From the NCBI RefSeq assembly GCF_937425535.1, contig NZ_OW485601.1:1638501-1702500 (forward strand): a stretch of 64,000 bases of DNA, given 5' to 3'. Positions 51,987 through 59,726 of the stretch are shown here, piece by piece. The notes under the pieces were generated by a model, which made no database searches, was not told the origin of the DNA, and saw only the letters and a program-made list of their open reading frames with translations. The stretch comes from Rhodovastum atsumiense. Lineage in GTDB: Bacteria; Pseudomonadota; Alphaproteobacteria; Acetobacterales; Acetobacteraceae. Positions within the stretch are counted from its first letter, which is position 1, and the number at the start of each line of letters is the position of its first letter. Both the position numbers and the translations under genes were made by a program.

Positions 51987-53965
51987 TCTCCCGGGGCAGG
52001 CTGCAGCACCGCCTGGCGGGCGCGGGCGGCGATGCCGACCCGCCAGCGCCGGTCGCTCAGGCTGACGACCCCACCGAAGGCCATGACGAGGGCGCCGAGC
52101 CAGATCCAGGGAACCAGCGGCTTGTAGTAGGCCCGGATGGTCCAGCCGCCGGCGGGATCGGGATCGCCGAGCGCCACATAGAGATCGGCGAGCAGGTTGG
52201 TGCGGATGGCGGTCTCGGCGGTGGTCTGCTGCTGCAGCGGGAAGAAGCGGCGCTGCGGATGCACCACCGCCACCGTCCGGCCATCGCGCAGGACGGCGAT
52301 GGCGGCGTCGTCATAGATGTAGTTGGGGCCGTTGCGGCGCTCCACCCCGTCGAGCCGCAGCGTGTAGCCGGCCAGCTTCAGCTCGCCGCCGGGGCGGACG
52401 ATGTCGATGCTCTCGCTTTCGAAGGCCGAGGCGGCGATGCCGGCCACGGTGACCGCCACCCCCATATGGGCGAGCGTCATGCCCCAGGCCGCGCGCGGCA
52501 GGCCGATGGCGCGGCGCAGGCTTTCCCAGGCCGGGATGCGGAACAGCCGGATGCGTTCGGCGAACTCCACGGCCGCGCCGGCAAAGACCCAGGCGGCGAG
52601 GCCAAGCCCGAGCACAGCCAGCACCGGGCCGCCATGGCTGGCCCAGAAGGCGGCCAGCATGACCAGGATGGCAATGCCGAAGGCAGCCCACAGCCGCTGC
52701 AGAACGCCGAGCAGGTCGCCGCGCTTCCAGGCCAGCATCGAGCCCGGGCCGACCATCAGCAGCAGCGGCACCATCAGCGGCACGAAGGTCTGGTTGAAGA
52801 AGGGGAAGCCGACCGAGATCTTGTCGCCGCCCACCACATCGAGGAACAGCGGATACAGCGTGCCGATGAACACCGTGGCGGCGCCGCAGGCCAGCAGCAG
52901 GTTGTTCATCACCAGCGCGCCCTCGCGCGAGACCGGCGCGAACAGCCCGCCCCCCTTCAGCGCCGGCGCCCGCACCGCATACAGCGTCAGCGAGCCGCCG
53001 ATCGCCAGCGCCAGCAGCGCCAGGATGAAGGTGCCGCGCGCCGGATCGGTGGCGAAGGCATGCACCGAGCTCAGCACGCCCGAGCGCACCAGGAAGGTGC
53101 CGACCAGCGACAGCGAGAAGGTGATGATGGCGAGCAGGATCGTCCAGCTTTTCAGCGTGTCGCGCTTCTCCACCACGATGGCGGAATGGATCAGCGCGGT
53201 GCCGACGATCCAGGGCATCAGCGAGGCGTTCTCGACCGGGTCCCAGAACCACCAGCCGCCCCAGCCCAGCGTGTAGTACGCCCACCAGCTGCCGAGCGCG
53301 ATGCCGAGCGTGAGCGAGCACCACGACACCAGCGCCCAGGGCCGCACCCAGCGGGCCCAGGCCGGATCGACGCGGCCTTCGATCAGGGCGGCGACGGCGA
53401 AGGCGAAGGACACCGAGAAGCCGACATAGCCCAGGTAGAGGAAGGGCGGATGGAAGGCGAGGCCCGGGTCCTGCAGGATCGGGTTGAGCCCGCGCCCGTC
53501 CGGCGGCGGCGGCATGGCGCGCAGGAACGGGTTTGAGGTGAACAGGATGAACAGCAGGAAGCCGACCCCGATCATCCCCTGCACTGCCAGCACGCGGGCG
53601 CGCAGCTCGGGCGGCAGGTTGCCGCCGAAGGCCGCGACCGCGGCGCCGCAGAAGGCGAGCACGGCGACCCACAGCAGCATCGAGCCCTCGTGGTTCCCCC
53701 ACACGCCGCTGATCTTGTAGAGCAGCGGCTTGGCCGAATGGCTGTTCTGGAAGACGTTCAGGACCGAGAAATCGGACACCACGTAGGCGTGCATCAGCGC
53801 CGCCAGCGCCATCGCGACCAGCAGGAACTGCGTGACCGCGGCGGAGCGGCCGGCCGCCATCCAGGCGGGATCGCGGCGCGCGGCCCCGATCAGCGGCACG
53901 ACCGACTGCACCAGCGCCACCAGGAGAGCGAGGATCAGGGCGAAATGCCCGGTCTCGACGATCAT
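51983..53965 (-). CDS. ccmF: Heme lyase subunit CcmF
   Basis: A 660-residue polytopic membrane protein, the core of the heme-attachment complex. The tryptophan-rich heme-handling signature is present (GWGGWWFWDPVENASLMPW, about residue 230), as are multiple conserved His in or near membrane helices and a late periplasmic domain. It is the first gene of ccmF-G-H-I, all overlapping. The upstream partner ccmE, often adjacent, is not here. Confidence 0.96.
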   Translation of the reverse strand: MIVETGHFALILALLVALVQSVVPLIGAARRDPAWMAAGRSAAVTQFLLVAMALAALMHAYVVSDFSVLNVFQNSHSAKPLLYKISGVWGNHEGSMLLWVAVLAFCGAAVAAFGGNLPPELRARVLAVQGMIGVGFLLFILFTSNPFLRAMPPPPDGRGLNPILQDPGLAFHPPFLYLGYVGFSVSFAFAVAALIEGRVDPAWARWVRPWALVSWCSLTLGIALGSWWAYYTLGWGGWWFWDPVENASLMPWIVGTALIHSAIVVEKRDTLKSWTILLAIITFSLSLVGTFLVRSGVLSSVHAFATDPARGTFILALLALAIGGSLTLYAVRAPALKGGGLFAPVSREGALVMNNLLLACGAATVFIGTLYPLFLDVVGGDKISVGFPFFNQTFVPLMVPLLLMVGPGSMLAWKRGDLLGVLQRLWAAFGIAILVMLAAFWASHGGPVLAVLGLGLAAWVFAGAAVEFAERIRLFRIPAWESLRRAIGLPRAAWGMTLAHMGVAVTVAGIAASAFESESIDIVRPGGELKLAGYTLRLDGVERRNGPNYIYDDAAIAVLRDGRTVAVVHPQRRFFPLQQQTTAETAIRTNLLADLYVALGDPDPAGGWTIRAYYKPLVPWIWLGALVMAFGGVVSLSDRRWRVGIAARARQAVLQPAPGE

Positions 53966-54294
53966 GCCATCACGACATTTCTGTGATGAAGGGTGCCGCT
54001 TCCTAGCGGTTTCGGGAGAGGAAGGCCAGGGGCAGCGCCCCCTGGACGCCCCCCGTCGCGGCCGGGATTACCATTTGCAACGAAAATCCATCACGCCTGT
54101 TCGCGCAATGGCTTCGCCACGGCCTCGCGCCAGGCGGAAAGGCCCCTGGAATCACTGCCTTCCCCAAAAGGATTGAGACCACGCACCCCGGCCCCGATGC
54201 AGGGAGGGATTGCAGCCCGGGCAGATCGTGACACCGCCGCCACGCCCTCGGGTCGAGGCCAGGGAGCCACACTTGAATCGCGGGATCCTTCCTG
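53966..54294. other. Divergent non-coding region between ccmF and the MFS gene
   Basis: The 329 bases hold no convincing ORF. An inverted repeat ATCAC/GTGAT with a 9-base spacer (53969-53987) sits against the ccmF start. CCAGGGG/CCCCTGG (54026-54045) resembles one module of the palindromic element family, as an isolated remnant. A small hairpin CCTGATG/CATCAGG (54291-54311) covers the first possible MFS start codon. Confidence 0.5.
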
Positions 54295-55821
54295 ATGAAA
54301 GGACCATCAGGGAACCACTCACAGGCTGGACCGTTCGCCCCGCGCATGGACAGGCCCCCCGCCTCGCAGATCTTCGAGACCGACATCCCCGCCCGGCTGG
54401 ACCGCCTGCCCTGGGGGCGGTTCCACTGGCTGGTCGTCATCGCGCTCGGTATCACCTGGATCCTCGATGGCCTGGAGGTGACGCTGGTGGGCTCGCTGTC
54501 CGGCGCCATCGTGGAGAGCCAGACGATCAGCCTGACCGGCGCCCAGATCGGCGCCGCCGCCAGCGCCTACCTGGTCGGCGCCGTGTCCGGCGCGCTGCTC
54601 TTCGGCTGGCTCACCGACCGCTGGGGCCGCAAGAAACTCTTCACCATCACCGTCCTGGTCTACCTGCTCTCCACCATCGCCACCGGCTTCGCCTGGGATT
54701 TCTGGTCCTTCGCCCTGTTCCGCGCCCTGACCGGCGCCGGCATCGGCGGCGAGTACGCCGCGGTGAACGCGACCATCCAGGAACTCATCCCCGCCCGCCG
54801 GCGCGGCTTCACCGACCTCGTCATCAACGGCAGCTTCTGGCTCGGGGCGGCGCTCGGCGCGCTCGGCGCGCTGGTAGCGCTCGATCCCACCCTGGTTCCG
54901 CCCGAGATCGGCTGGCGCGGCTCCTTCGTCCTCGGCGGCCTGATTGGCTTCGTCGTGCTGTTCCTGCGCCGCTGGATCCCGGAAAGCCCGCGCTGGCTGA
55001 TGACCCATGGCCATCCGGAAGCCGCCGAGGCCGCCATGCGCGAGATCGAGGACCGCGTGCGTGTCCAGTTCGGGGACTTGCCGCCGGTCCCGCCGCAAAG
55101 GCTGCGACTGCGCAGGGACGTGAACGCCTGGTTCGGCCCCAGCGTGCATGCCCTGCTGCACAGGTATCGGGACCGCACCATCCTCGGCACCGCGCTGATG
55201 GGGGCGCAGGCGTTCTGCTACAATGCGGTGTTCTTCACCTACGCGCTGATCCTGACCAAATTCTACGCGATCCCGTCCGGGCAGGTCGGGTTGTTCATCC
55301 TGCCTTTCGCGATCGGCAATTTCCTCGGCCCCCTGGTGCTCGGGCGGCTGTTCGACACGGTCGGCCGCCGCATCATGATCACCGCGACCTATGCGCTGTC
55401 GGGCGTGCTGATGGCCGTCACCGGTTGGCTGTTTGCCCAGGGGTCGCTGACCGCCGTCGAGCAGACCGCCGCGTGGACCGGCATCTTCTTCGTCGCCTCC
55501 GCCGCCGCGTCCTCGGCCTATCTCACCGTGGGCGAAAGCTTCCCGCTGGAGATGCGGGCGGTCGCCATCGCCCTGTTCTATGCGCTCGGCACCGGCATCG
55601 GCGGCGTCGCCGGGCCGGTGCTGTTCGGCGCGCTGATCGAGGGCGGCTCGCGGACGGAGATCCTGTATGGCTACCTGCTGGGGGGCGGGCTGATGCTGGT
55701 CGCCGCGGCCTTCGAGGCCGCGCTCGGCGTGCCGGCCGAACGCAAGCAGCTCGAGGAAATCGCCCCGCCGCTGTCCGCGGCCATCGCGGAGCCTGCAACC
55801 GTCTCCGAGCTCAGCCGTTGA
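54295..55821 (+). CDS. MFS transporter, metabolite/sugar porter type
   Basis: A protein of up to 508 residues with twelve membrane segments. Family motifs: GWLTDRWGRKKLF (loop 2-3), IPESPRWLMTHGHPE after helix 6, and a second GRLFDTVGRR copy in the C-terminal half. This is the pattern of the sugar/aromatic-acid:H+ symporter branches. The substrate is unknown. The start is uncertain: ATG 54295 or ATG 54346 (MDRPPASQIFETD); the latter leaves a more usual N-terminus. It is not clearly linked to neighbours by operon structure. Confidence 0.92.
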   Translation: MKGPSGNHSQAGPFAPRMDRPPASQIFETDIPARLDRLPWGRFHWLVVIALGITWILDGLEVTLVGSLSGAIVESQTISLTGAQIGAAASAYLVGAVSGALLFGWLTDRWGRKKLFTITVLVYLLSTIATGFAWDFWSFALFRALTGAGIGGEYAAVNATIQELIPARRRGFTDLVINGSFWLGAALGALGALVALDPTLVPPEIGWRGSFVLGGLIGFVVLFLRRWIPESPRWLMTHGHPEAAEAAMREIEDRVRVQFGDLPPVPPQRLRLRRDVNAWFGPSVHALLHRYRDRTILGTALMGAQAFCYNAVFFTYALILTKFYAIPSGQVGLFILPFAIGNFLGPLVLGRLFDTVGRRIMITATYALSGVLMAVTGWLFAQGSLTAVEQTAAWTGIFFVASAAASSAYLTVGESFPLEMRAVAIALFYALGTGIGGVAGPVLFGALIEGGSRTEILYGYLLGGGLMLVAAAFEAALGVPAERKQLEEIAPPLSAAIAEPATVSELSR

Positions 55822-55856
55822 TAAAGCAGACGGCAAGAAAATGGAGGAAAACAGCA

Positions 55857-56039
55857 ATGGTCGACAAAGATCGCGTCGAAGGTTCGCTGAAACAGGCCAA
55901 GGGGGCGATAAAGGAAGGCGTCGGCAAGGTCACCGGCGATACCAGCACCCAGGCCGAAGGCAAGGCCGACAAGGCCGAAGGCAAGGTGCAGAACACGGTC
56001 GGGGGCGCCAAGGACGCGGTGCGCGACGCGACCGAGTAG
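55857..56039 (+). CDS. CsbD family stress-associated protein
   Basis: A 60-residue hydrophilic protein beginning MVDKDRVEGSLKQAKGAIKE, then a Lys/Glu/Ala/Gly-rich repeat-like body (KVTGDTSTQAEGKADKAEG). This is the CsbD family of small proteins induced by general stress in several bacteria; the molecular function is not known. GGAGGAAAA lies 5-13 bases before the ATG. A strong terminator follows at 56067-56099, so it is probably a short transcript of its own. Confidence 0.92.
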   Translation: MVDKDRVEGSLKQAKGAIKEGVGKVTGDTSTQAEGKADKAEGKVQNTVGGAKDAVRDATE

Positions 56040-56066
56040 CCAGCCTCAGGCCGCTCGGATGAACAG

Positions 56067-56099
56067 GGGCGTCGCAGTCGCCGGACTGCGGCGCCCTTT
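56067..56099 (+). terminator. Intrinsic terminator of the csbD-like gene
   Basis: GGGCGTCGCAGTC and GACTGCGGCGCCC form a 13-bp stem (one G-T pair) with loop GCCG, followed directly by TTTCC. It starts 28 bases after the stop codon. Confidence 0.75.
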
Positions 56100-56135
56100 C
56101 CTGTACGGGTCAGGCAATCCGGACGGGTGCGTCGC

Positions 56136-56369
56136 CTACCCCGCCGTGCCTTCGGACAGGCGGCGATTGTTGCGCTCGGCCTTGCGGATGCAGGATTGCA
56201 GGTCCCGCGACAAGGCCCGCGCCTGCTGCGGCGTCATCTCGACGAACATGCGGCGCAGGATATCCCCCCCCACATTGCGGCGCAGGCGCAGGAACACGGC
56301 ACCGGGCACCGCCTGGACGCAGGCTTCATTGGCCTCGGCATCGAAATCGAAGATCGGCGCTACGGTCAT
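56136..56369 (-). CDS. Small conserved-looking hypothetical protein
   Basis: A 77-residue protein: a beta-like first half (VPGAVFLRLRRNVGGDILRR) and a helical second half (TPQQARALSRDLQSCIRKAE). Third-codon GC bias supports coding, and it does not overlap any other good gene. No family recognised. It stands alone between csbD and the flavin reductase. The 201 bases upstream of it (to 56570) contain no ORF. Confidence 0.6.
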   Translation of the reverse strand: MTVAPIFDFDAEANEACVQAVPGAVFLRLRRNVGGDILRRMFVEMTPQQARALSRDLQSCIRKAERNNRRLSEGTAG

Positions 56370-56570
56370 CGGACACGCTCCACTCGTCGCGGCCCTTGCC
56401 GCTCACGGTTTCGCGAGTCTGTCATACGGCTGCGAAACGACGCAACGATCACGCATTCGTGAGGTCCATGTATTTGTTGGTCAGGGATGAAATCATTCTC
56501 AGTCCCCGATGATGCTTCCCCCTTGGGGAGCCGCGCTTTTCCGGGCATGATGCCAACCGGAGGCGCACAC

Positions 56571-57071
56571 ATGGCAGTAGATCGGCAACTCTATCGAGAG
56601 GCGATGGCGCGCGTCGGCGCAGCCGTGCATGTGATTACCACGGACGGCCCGGCGGGGCGCCACGGCTTCACCGCCTCGGCGGTGTGCAGCGTCACCGACG
56701 ATCCGCCGACGCTGCTCGTCTGCCAGAAGCGCACGAGCGACAGCAACGCCGCCTTCAAGCGCAACGGCGTACTCTGCGTGAACACGCTGGCAGATGCCCA
56801 TCAGGACCTGTCATCGGTCTTCGCCGGCCTGACCGAATGCGACATGGCCGGACGCTTCGCGGCCGGCGCCTGGGGCGAGGCCGTCACCGGGGCACCGGTG
56901 CTGCAAGGGGCGCTGGTCGTCTTCGATTGCCGCATCGCCCAGGTGGTGGAAGTCGGAACCCACTCGGTGCTGTTCTGCGAGGTCGCGGCCATCGTGCCGG
57001 GCGAGGGCAAGGCGGGGCTGATTTATTTCGGGCGCCGTTACCATCCCGTCGGCGCGGCGACGCCGGACTGA
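56571..57071 (+). CDS. Flavin reductase, RutF/HpaC-like
   Basis: A 166-residue FMN-binding split-barrel protein that reduces flavin with NAD(P)H for a partner monooxygenase. It matches the RutF type: GAAVHVITTDGPAGRHGFTA, SAVCSVTDDPPTLLVCQKR and GVLCVNTLADAHQDLSSVFA. ATG 56571 has GGAGG 7 bases upstream. No monooxygenase or other rut genes are in the window, so the partner is unknown and RutF function is only a similarity statement. Confidence 0.9.
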   Translation: MAVDRQLYREAMARVGAAVHVITTDGPAGRHGFTASAVCSVTDDPPTLLVCQKRTSDSNAAFKRNGVLCVNTLADAHQDLSSVFAGLTECDMAGRFAAGAWGEAVTGAPVLQGALVVFDCRIAQVVEVGTHSVLFCEVAAIVPGEGKAGLIYFGRRYHPVGAATPD

Positions 57072-57075
57072 CCCG

Positions 57076-57138
57076 CCCGGTGCTCCCTGCGCCGGGCAGC
57101 GGGGTACCCGCCATGGCCGGTCCGACCGGCCATGGCGG
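57076..57138. terminator. Bidirectional hairpin terminator with a 15-bp perfect palindrome
   Basis: CCCGG/CCGGG (57076-57096) is followed by CCGCCATGGCCGGTC (57108-57122), one base, and its exact complement (57124-57138). The gap separates the convergent flavin reductase and LivK-like genes, ending 23 bases before the latter's stop. A two-way terminator is the simplest reading; no T-run is present. Confidence 0.6.
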
Positions 57139-57161
57139 ATGCAACCTGACGCGGCGGGGCC

Positions 57162-58262
57162 TTACATCTCGCCGTAGCTGCCGGCGTGCCAGCGATACAC
57201 GACGTAGTCGGATTCCACGGGGTCGCCCTTCTTGTTGTAGGCGATCTTGCCCAGCACCGACTCCCACGGGCCGTTCGCCTTCAGCACCGCCGCGACCTTC
57301 TTCGGATCGGTGGTGCCGGCCTTCTGCGCCGCTTCCGCCCAGATCTGGACGGCGGCGTAGGTGTAGAGGACGTAGCCCTCGGGATCGATGCCCTTCGCCT
57401 TGAACTCCTTCACCACGGCCGCCGCGGTCGGGCGCGTCCGCGGATCGGAGGGGAAGGTCATCATCGTGCCTTCGCCGGTGTCACCGGTGATCTGCCAGTA
57501 CTCGTTGGTCACCAGGGCGTCGCCACCGATGATGGTCGGGTTCAGGCCCTGCTGCTTGGCCTGGCGCATGATCAGGCCGGTCTCGGTGTGGTAGCCGCCG
57601 ACATAGATCACGGTCACGCCGGCCTGCTTCAGGCGGCTGACCAGCGCCGAATAGTCCTTCTCGCCCGGCGTATACGGCGAGTACAGCGTCTCCTTCATCC
57701 CGGCGGCGTTCAGGGCCTTCCTGGTCTCGTCGGCCAGGCCTTTGCCGTAGGCTGAGTTGTCGTGCAGGATGGCGACCTTGCGGTCCTTGAATTCCCTGGC
57801 AATGAACTTGCCGGCCACCACGCCCTGCTGGTCATCGCGGCCGCAGGTGCGGAAGGTGTTCCAGCTGCCTTCATCGGTGTACTTGGGATTGGTCGAGGCC
57901 GGGGAGATCTGCAGGATGCCTTCCTCGGCATAGACCTTGCTGGCCGGGATCGAGCTGCCCGAACAGAAATGCCCGGCGACCAGCTTCACGCCCTTGGCGG
58001 CGAAGTCATTGGCGACCGACACCGCCTGCTTCGGGTCGCAGGCGTCGTCGCCCACTTCCAGCACCAGCTTCTGGCCGAGCACGCCGCCGCGCGCGTTGAT
58101 GTCGGCGACCGCCTGCTCGGCGCCCGCCTTCAGCTGCGCCCCGAAGCTCGCGTAGTTGCCGGTGATCGGGCCCGCGGTCGCGATCCGGATGTCCGCCTTG
58201 GCCGGCGCCAGGGCGCCGAGCGCGAGCAGCGCCACGCCGGCGAACAAAGTCCTTCTGATCAT
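57162..58262 (-). CDS. Branched-chain amino acid ABC transporter substrate-binding protein, LivK-like
   Basis: A 366-residue periplasmic binding protein. The signal peptide (MIRRTLFAGVALLALGAL, cleaved after about PAKA) precedes a type 1 periplasmic-binding fold: IATAGPITGNYASFGAQLKA, INARGGVLGQKLVLEVGDDA, VAGHFCSGSSIPASKVY and GKGLADETRKAL. The family binds Leu/Ile/Val or other small acids and amides. No Liv permease or ATPase genes are in the window, so it is an orphan here. ATG 58262 gives a clean signal peptide. Confidence 0.95.
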   Translation of the reverse strand: MIRRTLFAGVALLALGALAPAKADIRIATAGPITGNYASFGAQLKAGAEQAVADINARGGVLGQKLVLEVGDDACDPKQAVSVANDFAAKGVKLVAGHFCSGSSIPASKVYAEEGILQISPASTNPKYTDEGSWNTFRTCGRDDQQGVVAGKFIAREFKDRKVAILHDNSAYGKGLADETRKALNAAGMKETLYSPYTPGEKDYSALVSRLKQAGVTVIYVGGYHTETGLIMRQAKQQGLNPTIIGGDALVTNEYWQITGDTGEGTMMTFPSDPRTRPTAAAVVKEFKAKGIDPEGYVLYTYAAVQIWAEAAQKAGTTDPKKVAAVLKANGPWESVLGKIAYNKKGDPVESDYVVYRWHAGSYGEM

Positions 58263-58286
58263 GCTTCGTCCCTCGTTTTCTGGGTC

Positions 58287-58323
58287 TGCAGGAGTGCGTG
58301 TGCAGGTGTTTCGTATGCAGGAG
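58287..58323 (-). repeat. Three iterated octamers in the LivK leader
   Basis: TGCAGGAG (58287-58294), TGCAGGTG (58301-58308) and TGCAGGAG (58316-58323) lie in the same orientation with 14- and 15-base spacing, 25-61 bases upstream of the LivK-like ATG. The array may be a multi-site operator or an RNA element. The remaining bases of the 301-base gap to prfB hold a terminator and no ORF. Confidence 0.5.
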
Positions 58324-58522
58324 TTCTGCCGCAGGGGTCGCGCGGCTGACATGCAGCCTATGCGCATCACCCGCAACGAGCAAAGCCCCGTCCTGACAGG
58401 CAACCGGCAAGAAAACGCAGCAAAACCCAGGCAACGCTGCGGCGACGCCCGCGCGGGCATCGCGGCGAAACGCCGGGGCCAGACGAAAAAACGTCACACT
58501 GCCGAAATATCGTGCAGCCATT

Positions 58523-58552
58523 GCCCGCCGGGGGTCCACTCCCCGGACGGGC
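58523..58552 (-). terminator. Hairpin terminator after prfB
   Basis: On the minus strand GCCCG-T-CCGGGG pairs with CCCCGG-CGGGC (one bulged T), starting 12 bases after the prfB stop. A separate TTTTTT lies about 40 bases further on. Confidence 0.5.
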
Positions 58553-58563
58553 ATAGCCGAAGG

Positions 58564-59695
58564 CTATTGCGCCTGCGCGCTGGCCTCGCTGCGGGTCGCC
58601 CCCACGCGGGCGGCCAGGGCCGCGGCCATGAACTCGTCGAGCGCCCCGTCCAGCACGGCATCCGGGTTGCCCTTTTCCACCCCGGTGCGCAGGTCCTTCA
58701 CCAACTGGTACGGCGCCAGCACATAGCTGCGGATCTGGTGGCCCCAGCCGATATCGGTCTTGGCGGCTTCCTGGGCGCTCGCCGCCGCCTCGCGCTTCTG
58801 CAGTTCCTGCTCGTACATCCGGGCGCGCAACATGCCCATGGCGGTGGCGCGGTTGCGGTGCTGGCTGCGGTCGGTCTGGCAGGCCACCACGATCCCGGTC
58901 GGGATATGGGTGATGCGGATCGCGCTTTCCGTCTTGTTGACGTGCTGCCCGCCCGCCCCGGAGGCGCGGAAGGTGTCGACCTTCAGGTCGGCCTCGTTGA
59001 TCTCGATCTCGATATTGTCGTCCACCACCGGATAGACCCACACCGAGGCGAAGCTGGTCTGCCGTCGCGCCGCCGCGTCGAAGGGGCTGATGCGCACCAG
59101 CCGGTGCACCCCCGCCTCGGTCTTCAGCCAGCCATAGGCGTTCGGGCCGGAGACCTGCAACGTCGCCGACTTGATGCCGGCCTGCTCGCCTTCGCTCTCC
59201 TCCATCAACTGCACCTTGTAGCCGTGCTGTTCGGCCCAGCGGGTGTACATGCGCATGAGCATCTCGGCCCAATCCTGGGCCTCGGTGCCGCCGGCGCCGG
59301 AGTTGATCTCGACGTAGCAGTCGTTGCCGTCGGCCTCGCCGGAGAGCAGGCTCTCGATCTCGCGGTGCTTGGACTCCCCGGCCAGGGCCTTCAGGGTGGC
59401 GATGCCGTCGCCGACCATGGCCTCGTCGCCCTCGGCCTCGGCCAGGGCGATCAGCTCGATCGTGTCGGCGACCTCACGCTCCAGGCGCTGCACGCCCTCC
59501 ACCTGGCTGGCCAGGCGGTTGCGTTCGCGCATCACCGCCTGGGCGGCGGCGGCGTCGTTCCAGAGATTCGGGTCCTCGGCGCGATGGTTCAGTTCCGCGA
59601 GGCGTGCGATGGCGACATCCCAGTCAAAGATGCCTCCTCAGCAGCGCCACGGACTGCTTGATCTGTTCGTTGAGGGCGTCGGATTCCGTGGACAT
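58564..59695 (-). CDS. prfB: Peptide chain release factor 2, made by programmed +1 frameshift
   Basis: Terminates translation at UGA and UAA. The gene starts at ATG 59695 ([19 protein letters not shown]), meets an in-frame TGA at 59626-59624 after 23 codons, and continues in the +1 frame to 58564, giving about 376 residues. The second frame holds the UGA/UAA-reading SPF tripeptide ([13 protein letters not shown]) and the catalytic GGQ ([16 protein letters not shown]). The break is not a pseudogene: it carries the full RF2 frameshift signal (59623-59638). It lies 31 bases downstream of PBP1A. Confidence 0.96.
59623..59638 (-). promoter_or_regulatory. RF2 autoregulatory frameshift signal
   Basis: On the minus strand AGGAGG (59638-59633), a 3-base spacer, then CTTTGAC (59629-59623). 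The ribosome pauses at the TGA when RF2 is scarce, the internal Shine-Dalgarno pushes it, and CTT slips +1 so reading resumes at GAC. This is the same arrangement as the well-known E. coli prfB site. Confidence 0.95.
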
Positions 59696-59726
59696 CGTGT
59701 TTCCAGGAGCAACGGGGGAGCGGCGG

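Noticed and set aside
56571-57071. A pyrimidine (rut) degradation operon
   Set aside because: Only a RutF-like flavin reductase is present; no rutA-E or rutG neighbours are seen, and this reductase family serves many monooxygenases.
58564-59695. prfB as a frameshifted pseudogene
   Set aside because: The break carries the full RF2 recoding signal and both parts are conserved, so it is programmed.
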